From an uncultured Lachnospiraceae bacterium (lineage in GTDB: Bacteria > Bacillota > Clostridia > Lachnospirales > Lachnospiraceae), in assembly GCA_937950565.1 (NCBI GenBank), contig CALFCS010000068.1:1-6962 (forward strand): a stretch of DNA of 6,962 nucleotides. Direction: 5' to 3'. Positions 1 to 5,710 of the stretch are shown here, in pieces. The first letter of the stretch is position 1, and each line of letters starts with the position of its first letter. A program made the position numbers and the translations under genes. The notes under the pieces were generated by a model that was not told where the DNA came from, ran no database searches, and worked only from the letters and a program-made list of their open reading frames with translations.

Positions 1-116
1 TGGTATATTTCGGCAAAAGATTTTCGAAAGCAGTTTAAATGCTGATATATTTTTCGCCTGCGGAAAATAAAACGATACAGATTCTGCCGGAAAACATTTT
101 TATATCTTTGCCCCAT
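1..116 (-). CDS. Possible small basic hypothetical protein, 5' end only, runs off the left edge
   Basis: On the minus strand an ATG at 116-114 opens a frame of 38 codons with no stop before base 1. A GGAGG ribosome binding site (plus-strand CCTCC at 122-126) lies 5 bases upstream. The start is 29 bp beyond the trmB stop in the same direction, so it could be a second gene of a trmB transcript. The visible peptide begins MGQRYKNVFRQ and is rich in Arg, Lys, Tyr and Phe, including an FRRRK cluster near residues 18-22. I recognise no family. The open stretch is short enough to arise by chance; the well-placed ribosome binding site is the main support. Confidence 0.35.
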   Translation of the reverse strand, partial: MGQRYKNVFRQNLYRFIFRRRKIYQHLNCFRKSFAEIY

Positions 117-145
117 CACAGCCTCCGAAATAGATTCTCACTATA

Positions 146-814
146 TTATATGCAGAGAGGGCAGTCTGATTGTCTTTTTGCAATTAACTTACAGATAGGA
201 TGATTCATAGAAGAGAATTTCTCCTCATATTCTGTCATAATATTACCTGTATTCATGGAAGTGTCATGGTGCAGGTCGAAGGTACAGGCTGTAGTCAGCC
301 AGATGTCGGATTCTTCGAGAACCGCAAGGGAATAATCAAATAATTCACGATTGTCCGTTTTGAATTCAATCTGTCCATTTGTCTTCAGAATATGGTCGTA
401 TCTTACAAAAAACTCCGGCGATGTAAGGCGTCTTTTTGCATGTCTTGCTTTTGGCCATGGGTCGGAAAAGTTCAGATAAATACAGGCGATTTCCTGAGGG
501 GCAAATACCTGCTCAATATCTGCGGCATCCATACAGAGAAATCGTATATTCGGGATATCAAAGGAATCAAGCTTTTCTACCGCACGGAGAAGAACGCTGG
601 AATAACGCTCAATGCCGATGTAGTTTATATTTGGATTCTCCCGGGCCAGGGTAAGAAGAAACTGGCCCTTCCCCATACCGATTTCTATGTGAATGGGATT
701 TGGGCTTTGAAAAATTTTTTCTGCCCACTGTCCTTTATAGGAAATTTCGTCTTTTATAACGAGAGGGCATGCTTCAAGGACACCTTCCGCGCGTGGGATA
801 TTTCTTAATCTCAT
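146..814 (-). CDS. trmB: tRNA (guanine-N7-)-methyltransferase TrmB
   Basis: This 222-residue protein has the normal length for bacterial TrmB, the SAM-dependent enzyme that makes 7-methylguanosine at position 46 of the tRNA variable loop in the cytoplasm. Visible family motifs in order are the SAM-binding loop EIGMGKG (residues 44-50), the acidic strand end IGIERY (66-71), the signature LNFSDPWPK (114-122) followed by RHAKRRL (124-130), the FKTDN motif (151-155), and TEYEEKF near the C-terminus (194-200), which contributes to tRNA/SAM binding in the family. The ATG at 814-812 is preceded by AGGAG with a 7-base spacer (plus-strand CTCCT at 822-826), which fixes the start. The gene is divergent from the ATPase operon and has its own promoter candidate. 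No truncation or missing key residue is seen. The identification is secure. Confidence 0.97.
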   Translation of the reverse strand: MRLRNIPRAEGVLEACPLVIKDEISYKGQWAEKIFQSPNPIHIEIGMGKGQFLLTLARENPNINYIGIERYSSVLLRAVEKLDSFDIPNIRFLCMDAADIEQVFAPQEIACIYLNFSDPWPKARHAKRRLTSPEFFVRYDHILKTNGQIEFKTDNRELFDYSLAVLEESDIWLTTACTFDLHHDTSMNTGNIMTEYEEKFSSMNHPICKLIAKRQSDCPLCI

Positions 815-853
815 AAATGTTCTCCTGACTGATATAAATTTGGATATTTCTTA
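796..853. repeat. Perfect 12-bp direct repeat flanking the trmB start
   Basis: GGATATTTCTTA occurs at 796-807, inside the first codons of trmB, and again at 842-853, around the predicted trmB transcription start and touching its -10 box. The copies are in the same orientation with an offset of 46 bp. A chance perfect 12-mer this close is uncommon, but the region is AT-rich. It could be a protein-binding site pair, a relic of a small duplication, or coincidence. Confidence 0.4.
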
Positions 854-881
854 GTTTAACTGTTTTGGAAAGGGAAGTCAA
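853..881 (-). promoter_or_regulatory. Candidate sigma-A promoter of trmB
   Basis: Reading the minus strand, TTGACT (881-876, 5 of 6 matches to the -35 consensus) is followed after exactly 17 bases by TAAACT (858-853, 4 of 6 matches to the -10 consensus). Transcription would start near 845, giving a leader of about 30 bases that contains the AGGAG ribosome binding site of trmB. It is the best promoter-like pair in the divergent intergenic region. The match is by eye and untested. Confidence 0.55.
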
Positions 882-909
882 ATATGGAATAAATTTGTTG
901 GATTTTACT

Positions 910-938
910 ATGGTAATTTAAAAAAATAGGTGTATTAT
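910..938 (+). promoter_or_regulatory. Weak candidate promoter of the V-type ATPase operon
   Basis: TATTAT at 933-938 matches 5 of 6 bases of the -10 consensus and has TG directly before it (931-932). The hexamer 17 bases upstream, ATGGTA at 910-915, matches the -35 consensus at only 3 positions. The spacer is AT-rich. Transcription would begin near 945, about 40 bases before the first ATPase gene. The operon must start somewhere in this 170-bp divergent region, but the exact promoter is uncertain. Confidence 0.25.
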
Positions 939-984
939 TAAAGGTATTAGGGCTACATAAAAGTAAGCAGAATGGAGGCGCTGT

Positions 985-1296
985 ATGAATTCTGTAGTAG
1001 AGAAGTTAGCTGAAATTGAAGCGGCTGCGGAAGCGATTGTGGAACATGCACAGGAGCAGAAAACAGAGGTGGAAAAGAAGCTTCAGGAAGAACGGGATAA
1101 GTTTGACCGTGAGCTGGAGGAAAGAACCGGGGAAAAGGTCCGGAAGATTCGCGCTGAAAATGAAGAGAAGATGAATAAAATCGTCGAGGAACAGAAGGCA
1201 AAGAACAATCAGGCTGTCCGGAATCTGGAGAAAGAGTTTGAAAAGAATCATACCGCGTATGCCGAGGCGATTCTGAAACGTATTATCGAGGTGTAG
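985..1296 (+). CDS. ahaH: V-type ATPase peripheral stalk subunit G/H
   Basis: This 103-residue protein is almost entirely charged coiled coil, with heptad-like Glu/Lys/Arg runs from about residue 5 to 90. That is the pattern and length of the G/H stalk subunit (AhaH in archaea, NtpF in the Enterococcus hirae naming). It pairs with subunit E as a right-handed coiled coil to form the peripheral stalks that hold the catalytic head still against the rotor. The N-terminal phrase VEKLAEIEAAAEAIVEHA resembles the family start, where an alpha-helix begins with spaced Ala and Ile/Val residues. The ATG at 985 has TGGAGG at 973-978 with a 6-base spacer. It is the first gene of the operon, and its stop is 3 bp before ntpC. 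Coiled coils are low in specificity, so position in the operon carries part of the call. Confidence 0.88.
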   Translation: MNSVVEKLAEIEAAAEAIVEHAQEQKTEVEKKLQEERDKFDRELEERTGEKVRKIRAENEEKMNKIVEEQKAKNNQAVRNLEKEFEKNHTAYAEAILKRIIEV

Positions 1297-1299
1297 AAT

Positions 1300-2346
1300 A
1301 TGGGAAACCTTATGCAGTATAGCGGAATTGTCACGAAAATCCGTGCAATGCAGTCGAGGCTTCTGACGGAGAAGGATTTTGACGACATCGCAGGATTGCG
1401 AAGCGTTCCGGAAATTATAGAATATTTAAAAGGAAAGCCTGCATATTCCGAATATATCAATGAGATGGATATTTCCTTGTACCATAGGGGAAATGTTGAA
1501 AAGATGTTATATCAGTCGCTGTATAATGATTATTTCAGAATCTTCCGGTTTGCGGGGATGAAGCAGAAAGAATTTCTGAAGCAGTATTGGAAACGGTATG
1601 AAGTCGATTTGATCAACTATTGTATCCGGATTGTATTCAATCATTATGACGTGCCATTTGACCTGGAGTATAAGAAACGTTTTTTTGACCGTTTTTCTCA
1701 GATATCGATAGACAAACTGATTACTTCAGGAAATATCGATGAGCTTGTGGATAATCTTAAGGATACGGAATATTATGAACCTCTGAGCAGAATCAGAGAT
1801 TCAGAGGCGGCTACGTTGTTTGATTATGACCTGGCGCTGGATTTGTATTATTTTTCTACGATGTGGAAAAAAGAAAAAAAGCTTTTAAAAGGCGTGGAAA
1901 AAGAAGTTTTCATGAAGGATTTTGGAACAAAGATTGACCTTCTGAATATCCAGTGGATTTACCGGGCGAAAAAATATTATCATATGCTGGAGCCGGATAT
2001 TTATGCGCTTACAATTCCGTATCATTATAAGCTTAAGCTAAAAGAGTTTAAGGGGCTGATAGAAGCGGCTACGCCGGAGGAATTTGAAAGCAGGATGGCC
2101 GCAACCTATTATGCCAGACGATATCAGATGGAAGATTCGAGGACGATTGAGAGAAAATACAGGGATATTTTAAGGTATCTGTACTTGGCCGACCGTCGGC
2201 GCAATCCATACTCGATTGCTTCGATTAATACTTATTTATTTTTAAAAGAAGAAGAAATAGACAAACTGACGACAGCCCTGGAATGTATCCGTTATGGATT
2301 ATCTAAGGCGGAAACGTTAGGATACTTAGGAGGTGTGGCACAGTGA
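1300..2346 (+). CDS. ntpC: V-type ATPase subunit C (central-stalk socket, AC39/d type)
   Basis: This 348-residue, largely helical protein has the length and composition of bacterial NtpC, the funnel-shaped subunit that sits on the K rotor ring and receives the D/F axle. The N-terminus (MQYSGIVTKIRAMQSRLLTEKDFDDIAGL) has the typical family layout, where a short helix with ArgAlaMet...LeuLeu is followed by a [DE]-rich segment. The Tyr- and Arg-rich repeats that follow (for example YYARRYQ near residue 265 and the C-terminal NPYSIASINTYLFLKEEEID) match the AC39 fold, where the last motif is often the best conserved. The start ATG lies 3 bp after the previous stop, with a GAGGTG binding site at 1288-1293 inside the previous gene. 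It overlaps ntpI by 4 bp (GTGA), so translational coupling is likely. No defect is visible. Confidence 0.95.
   Translation: MGNLMQYSGIVTKIRAMQSRLLTEKDFDDIAGLRSVPEIIEYLKGKPAYSEYINEMDISLYHRGNVEKMLYQSLYNDYFRIFRFAGMKQKEFLKQYWKRYEVDLINYCIRIVFNHYDVPFDLEYKKRFFDRFSQISIDKLITSGNIDELVDNLKDTEYYEPLSRIRDSEAATLFDYDLALDLYYFSTMWKKEKKLLKGVEKEVFMKDFGTKIDLLNIQWIYRAKKYYHMLEPDIYALTIPYHYKLKLKEFKGLIEAATPEEFESRMAATYYARRYQMEDSRTIERKYRDILRYLYLADRRRNPYSIASINTYLFLKEEEIDKLTTALECIRYGLSKAETLGYLGGVAQ
2328..2345 (+). promoter_or_regulatory. Ribosome binding site that sets the GTG start of ntpI
   Basis: AGGAGG at 2328-2333 is 9 bases before GTG at 2343 and 21 bases before the next in-frame ATG at 2355. The spacing therefore favours the GTG, which overlaps the ntpC stop codon as GTGA. 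Confidence 0.75.
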
Positions 2347-4274
2347 TTGTAAAGATGAAATTCTTAAGCATCAGCGGGCCAAGGGATGATATTGACCGTG
2401 TGTGCGAGGTTTATCTTTCAAAATATGAGATGCAGCTTGAGAATGCGGTTACAGAGCTTAAGACAACAGATAATCTTCTGCCTTTTGTGGAAGTAAATCC
2501 GTACCGGGAGCCGCTTGCGAAGGCGGAACAGTTCGCAGGACTTCTGCCGGAGGGAGATTTTCATGTGGATTTGTCTATCGGCACAGAAGAGCTTCTGGCG
2601 ATGATCAGAGATGTGAATCACGATTATCTTGAGCTTACTGAGAGAAAGGAGCTTCTCAAGAAAAACAGAGATGAACTGATTGAAAAAGTAAATATGCTGG
2701 AACCTTTCCGACCGCTTGAGATGGACATCAGCAAGGTTATGAAGTATCAGCATATGCAGGTGAGATTCGGAAGAATCGGGGTTGATTATTACAGAAGGCT
2801 GGAAAAATATCTTTTTGAAGACCTGCAGGCTATCTTTTTGGAGGGCACAAGGAACGAGAATTATGTGTACGGATGTTATATTGCAGCCAATTCCGATATT
2901 GGAAAAGTGGACTCTGTGCTGAATTCTCTTCATTTTGAAAGAATTACGTTTACCGGGGAATGTGTGGGAACTCCGGCGGCCGCGTATGACAGCATCCAGA
3001 AGGATATTGAAAGCGTAAAGGAACAGATTGAGAAGGTCGATGAAGAGATTCTGCATCTGATGAACAGTCATGGAGCACAGCTCCTTGGAGCAAGGAAACG
3101 GCTGGATACGCTTGCCATGAACTTTGATGTCCGCAAGAAGGCGGCAAGAATGGAGGATGAGCAGTCAGAGTCGTATATCCTGTGCGGCTGGATGAGCGAA
3201 GAGGATGTGGAGGCATTTACGAAAGAGGCCGAGAAGGATGAGAAAGTCTTTATTATGGTGGAGGAGGACCGGCAGAAATTTTTTGGAGAGCCGCCGACGA
3301 AGCTTAAGAATCCAAGGTTCTTCAAGCCATTTGAAATGTTTATCAAAATGTATGGTCTTCCGGCCCATGACGAAATGGACCCGACTATATTTGTGGCGCT
3401 TACATATACGTTTATCTTTGGCGCGATGTTCGGAGATGTGGGGCAGGGTCTTTGCCTGTTTGTGGGAGGCGGCCTGTTATATCTCCTTAAGAAGATAAAC
3501 CTTGCGGGAATTATATCCGTGGCAGGACTGTTTTCTGCATTTTTTGGGTTTATGTTCGGAAGTGTTTTTGGTTTTGAAAATATCATAGAGGCAAGGTGGT
3601 TAAGGCCTGCGGAAGCGATGACGAATCTTCCGTTTATCGGCCAGCTCAATACGGTATTTGTAATTGCAATTGCATTTGGTATGGCATTGAACCTTCTTGT
3701 TATGCTGTTTAATATTGTTAACGCTGCAAGGTCCCATGATATGGAAAATATGCTGTTTTCCCATAACGGACTGGCGGGATTTATATTTTATGGATTTCTC
3801 GCACTTACTGTTGTGTTATATATGACAGGGCATCAGGTGCCGGGGAATATTCTGATGATAATCTTCCTGGGTGGTCCGGTTCTCTGCTTTATTTTCAAAG
3901 AACCGCTGGCGAATCTGGTGAGCAGGCAGCATAAGAAGATAGAAGAGGGCAAAGTGATGTTTGTTGTCCAGGCATTTTTTGAGTTATTTGAAACGATGCT
4001 CAGTTATTTTTCCAACACTCTTTCCTATGTCCGTGTCGGTGCATTTGCAGTCAGTCATGCGGCGATGATGGAAGTGGTATTGATGCTGTCCGGTGTATCG
4101 GAAGGAAATCCGAACTGGATTGTAGTCGTGCTTGGTAATATTTTTGTGTGCGGTCTGGAAGGATTGATCGTAGGTATTCAGGTTCTGCGTCTGGAATATT
4201 ATGAAATGTTCAGTCGTTTTTATAAAGGAAGCGGTCGGGAATTCCAGCCGTTTAACAAACAAAGTAAATCATAG
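2343..4274 (+). CDS. ntpI: V-type ATPase membrane stator subunit I (a subunit)
   Basis: This 643-residue protein has the two-part structure of subunit I/a. Residues 1 to about 335 are cytoplasmic, with two coiled-coil arms (roughly 83-120 and 215-268) that attach to the E/G stalks. From P347 onward about seven or eight hydrophobic helices span the membrane, opening with the conserved DPTIFVALTYTFIFGAMFGDVGQG. The stretch ETMLSYFSNTLSYVRVGAFA holds the essential channel arginine, Arg564 here, the counterpart of yeast Vph1 Arg735. This residue releases the ion from the rotor glutamate. The C-terminus FYKGSGREFQPF is also typical. With K it forms the ion path. The GTG start is set by an AGGAGG site. 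The gene overlaps ntpC by 4 bp and is followed by 33 bp and then ntpK. It appears intact. Confidence 0.97.
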   Translation: MIVKMKFLSISGPRDDIDRVCEVYLSKYEMQLENAVTELKTTDNLLPFVEVNPYREPLAKAEQFAGLLPEGDFHVDLSIGTEELLAMIRDVNHDYLELTERKELLKKNRDELIEKVNMLEPFRPLEMDISKVMKYQHMQVRFGRIGVDYYRRLEKYLFEDLQAIFLEGTRNENYVYGCYIAANSDIGKVDSVLNSLHFERITFTGECVGTPAAAYDSIQKDIESVKEQIEKVDEEILHLMNSHGAQLLGARKRLDTLAMNFDVRKKAARMEDEQSESYILCGWMSEEDVEAFTKEAEKDEKVFIMVEEDRQKFFGEPPTKLKNPRFFKPFEMFIKMYGLPAHDEMDPTIFVALTYTFIFGAMFGDVGQGLCLFVGGGLLYLLKKINLAGIISVAGLFSAFFGFMFGSVFGFENIIEARWLRPAEAMTNLPFIGQLNTVFVIAIAFGMALNLLVMLFNIVNAARSHDMENMLFSHNGLAGFIFYGFLALTVVLYMTGHQVPGNILMIIFLGGPVLCFIFKEPLANLVSRQHKKIEEGKVMFVVQAFFELFETMLSYFSNTLSYVRVGAFAVSHAAMMEVVLMLSGVSEGNPNWIVVVLGNIFVCGLEGLIVGIQVLRLEYYEMFSRFYKGSGREFQPFNKQSKS

Positions 4275-4291
4275 AAAGGTATTTTAATATT

Positions 4292-4298
4292 AAGGAGG
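4292..4298 (+). promoter_or_regulatory. Very strong ribosome binding site of ntpK
   Basis: AAGGAGG lies 9 bases before the ATG at 4308, in a 33-bp AT-rich spacer free of coding sequence. It is the closest match to the full anti-Shine-Dalgarno complement in the operon. This fits the need for many K subunits per complex; the stoichiometry argument is established for the enzyme family, and the link to this site is inference. Confidence 0.7.
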
Positions 4299-4307
4299 AA
4301 CAAAATT

Positions 4308-4739
4308 ATGTCATTAACAGTAAAACTCACACTTATTGCAGCGCTGGTGCTTGGAATTATCCTGCCGTTTGGATATTTCCTGATTGGGGAGAAGACAAAG
4401 AAACGCTATAAGAGGGCGATTGGCGCAAACGTGTTTTTCTATTTCGGAGCTTTTGTGATTGCATCGATTATGTTATTTACAGGTGATCCGGTGCACGCGG
4501 CAGGAGCGGCATCTGCAGAAGGATTGTCAACGGGACTTGGGTATATTGCGGCAGCACTGTCAACCGGTATGTCATGTGTGGGCGGCGGTCTCGCAGTTGC
4601 AAGTGCGGCAAGCGCGGCGCTTGGTGCTATCAGCGAGGATTCCAGTGTACTTGGTAAGTCTTTGATTTTCGTAGGTCTTGCGGAAGGTGTTTGTCTGTAT
4701 GGACTGATTATCTCCTTCATGATCTTAGGAAAGTTATAA
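4308..4739 (+). CDS. ntpK: V-type ATPase rotor ring subunit K (proteolipid)
   Basis: This 143-residue hydrophobic protein has four predicted membrane helices, about residues 5-26, 39-59, 76-108 and 118-140. The third and fourth form a typical c-type hairpin, with the Gly/Ala-rich helix SCVGGGLAVASAASAALGAI and then FVGLAEGVCLYGLIISFMIL. Glu126 in the last helix is the ion-carrying carboxylate, equivalent to Glu139 of Enterococcus hirae NtpK. The first pair of helices is joined by a basic cytoplasmic loop (GEKTKKRYKRAIG) and has no matching carboxylate in its second helix, so each subunit carries one ion site, as expected for V-type K. Aligning by spacing, the E. hirae sodium ligands Gln110, Thr64 and Gln65 have no obvious counterparts in the second hairpin (Val97, Gly127, Val128). 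This makes the coupling ion uncertain. The gene ends 1 bp before ntpF. Confidence 0.95.
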   Translation: MSLTVKLTLIAALVLGIILPFGYFLIGEKTKKRYKRAIGANVFFYFGAFVIASIMLFTGDPVHAAGAASAEGLSTGLGYIAAALSTGMSCVGGGLAVASAASAALGAISEDSSVLGKSLIFVGLAEGVCLYGLIISFMILGKL

Positions 4740-4740
4740 G

Positions 4741-5049
4741 ATGAAGATGTATTTGATCAGTGATAATGTTGATACACTGACAGGAATGCGGCTTGCAGGC
4801 GTAGACGGAGTTGTGGTGCATGAGCGCCAGGAGCTCCGGGAAGCGCTGGAGAATGCTATGAATGACAAGACAGTGGGAATCATCCTGCTGACGGAGAAGT
4901 TCGGGCGTGAATTTCCCGATTTGATTGATGAGGCAAGACTTGAGCGGACAATGCCGCTCCTTATCGAGATTCCTGACAGACACGGTACCGGACGTAAAAA
5001 AGACTTTATCACATCTTATGTAAATGAAGCAATTGGATTAAAATTATAG
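4741..5049 (+). CDS. ntpF: V-type ATPase central axle subunit F
   Basis: This 102-residue protein has the normal length for subunit F, which binds subunit D in the central rotor axle and helps regulate ATPase activity. The N-terminus MYLISDNVDTLTGMRLAGVDG matches the family pattern of a short beta strand, an Asp pair and a GxRLAGV turn. Further on are the buried strand VGIILLTEKF (residues about 45-54) and the signature PLLIEIPDRHG (72-82) before a C-terminal helix that reaches into the head. The symbol follows the common subunit-letter naming; in the original Enterococcus hirae operon this subunit is called NtpG. The ATG is 1 bp after the ntpK stop, with AGGA at 4727-4730 inside ntpK. The call is firm. 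Confidence 0.95.
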   Translation: MKMYLISDNVDTLTGMRLAGVDGVVVHERQELREALENAMNDKTVGIILLTEKFGREFPDLIDEARLERTMPLLIEIPDRHGTGRKKDFITSYVNEAIGLKL

Positions 5050-5059
5050 ACAGCTTGTG

Positions 5060-5091
5060 CTGCCGGAAGTCGTCTCGGGCTTTTCCGGCGG
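5060..5091 (+). other. Intercistronic stem-loop between ntpF and ntpE
   Basis: GCCGGAA (5062-5068) and TTCCGGC (5083-5089) are perfect inverted arms. The stem extends by U-G and C-G pairs at the base (5060-5061 with 5090-5091) and a G-U pair at the top, about 10 bp in all, around a loop of about 12 bases. It is not followed by a T run, so it is not a standard terminator. It ends about 30 bases before the ntpE start. Possible roles are RNA processing, protection of the upstream ntpK-ntpF message, or tuning ntpE translation; none is shown by the sequence. Confidence 0.55.
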
Positions 5092-5119
5092 AACAGGTGG
5101 AAAAGGGCAGGTGATATAT

Positions 5120-5710
5120 GTGACTTTGCAGGATAAAACAGAGCATATCAAGGATGCCGCCATGCTTGAGGCAAGAGAGCAGGCAGATGCAATCGTAAGC
5201 CAGCACCGGAAGGCGCTTGAACATATTAATGAGCAGCATCGGGCGGAAGCAATCCGTCAGTCTGAGACCAGGATCAAGGCAGAGATAACCGGTGCAAGAC
5301 AGCAGTATAGTATGGCGTCGTCAAAGGCGCAGCTTGCACTGAAAAGAGAACTTGGAGAGACACAGAATCAATTAAAAAAGAAATTATTCCATGAAGTAGA
5401 GGAAAAGCTTATGGAATATATGAAGACAGAAGAATATAAGAGGCTTCTTATTTCCTATATTGAAAAGGCAGCGGCATTTGCCGGAACAGAGACAATGGTT
5501 CTCTATATCAATCCGACAGATGCAGACAAGAAGGAATATCTGGAGGAGCATACCGGAATGCATCTGACTGTAAGTAAAGAGGACTTTACCGGAGGAATCC
5601 GGGCGGTAGTCCGCGGGCGGAATATTTTGATTGATTATGCGTTTAAGGGCGCTCTTGAGCGGGAATACCAGAAATTTACTTTTAAGGGAGGTACGGGAGT
5701 TGGACGTTAA
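5120..5710 (+). CDS. ntpE: V-type ATPase peripheral stalk subunit E
   Basis: Subunit E pairs with G/H to form the peripheral stalks and caps the catalytic head. With the chosen start the protein has 196 residues, normal for the family. The first half is a charged helix beginning near DKTEHIKDAAMLEAREQADAI, the usual pattern of a helix with Ala/Glu repeats. The second half is the globular head-binding domain, with EEYKRLLISYIEKAA, the strand ETMVLYINPTDAD, and TGGIRAVVRGRNILIDYAF, where family members have a GG(I/F)...G.I..D motif followed by a closing helix. I chose the GTG at 5120 because AGGTG at 5109-5113 precedes it by 6 bases and the protein then starts where the family helix starts. The frame is open back to 5051, and GTG codons at 5111 and 5057 are alternatives. 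The 5057 start would add 21 Gly-rich residues, lacks a ribosome binding site, and would run through the stem-loop. The 3' end overlaps ntpA by 11 bp. Confidence 0.92.
   Translation: MTLQDKTEHIKDAAMLEAREQADAIVSQHRKALEHINEQHRAEAIRQSETRIKAEITGARQQYSMASSKAQLALKRELGETQNQLKKKLFHEVEEKLMEYMKTEEYKRLLISYIEKAAAFAGTETMVLYINPTDADKKEYLEEHTGMHLTVSKEDFTGGIRAVVRGRNILIDYAFKGALEREYQKFTFKGGTGVGR
5686..5702 (+). promoter_or_regulatory. Ribosome binding site and TTG start of ntpA
   Basis: GGGAGG at 5686-5691, inside the last codons of ntpE, is followed after 8 bases by TTG at 5700-5702. The resulting N-terminus, (M)DVKKTGKIYGINGPVIYLK, is the standard start of subunit A. The next in-frame ATG is at 5778, which would delete the first strands of the beta barrel, so TTG is strongly preferred. 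Confidence 0.8.

Noticed and set aside
51..69. Possible terminator hairpin near TTTTCGCCTGCGGAAAA
   Set aside because: The arms pair only with a bulge, there is no suitable T tract, and it lies within the possible left-edge reading frame.
392..808. 138-residue plus-strand frame opposite trmB
   Set aside because: It lies fully antisense to conserved TrmB motifs and has no recognisable motif of its own.
939..984. Riboswitch or structured leader ahead of the ATPase operon
   Set aside because: The likely leader is only about 40 bases and shows no convincing stem or known aptamer motif.
2418..3071. 217-residue minus-strand frame inside ntpI
   Set aside because: Shadow of the subunit I cytoplasmic domain; composition is unlike a real protein and there is no supporting context.
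3068..3649. 193-residue minus-strand frame inside ntpI
   Set aside because: Antisense to conserved subunit I sequence, Ser/Pro-rich with no recognisable domain and no separate ribosome binding site or promoter noticed.
5060..5091. Intrinsic terminator within the operon
   Set aside because: The stem is strong, but the bases that follow are purine-rich (GAACAGGTGGAAAAGGG) with no T tract, and the operon clearly continues.
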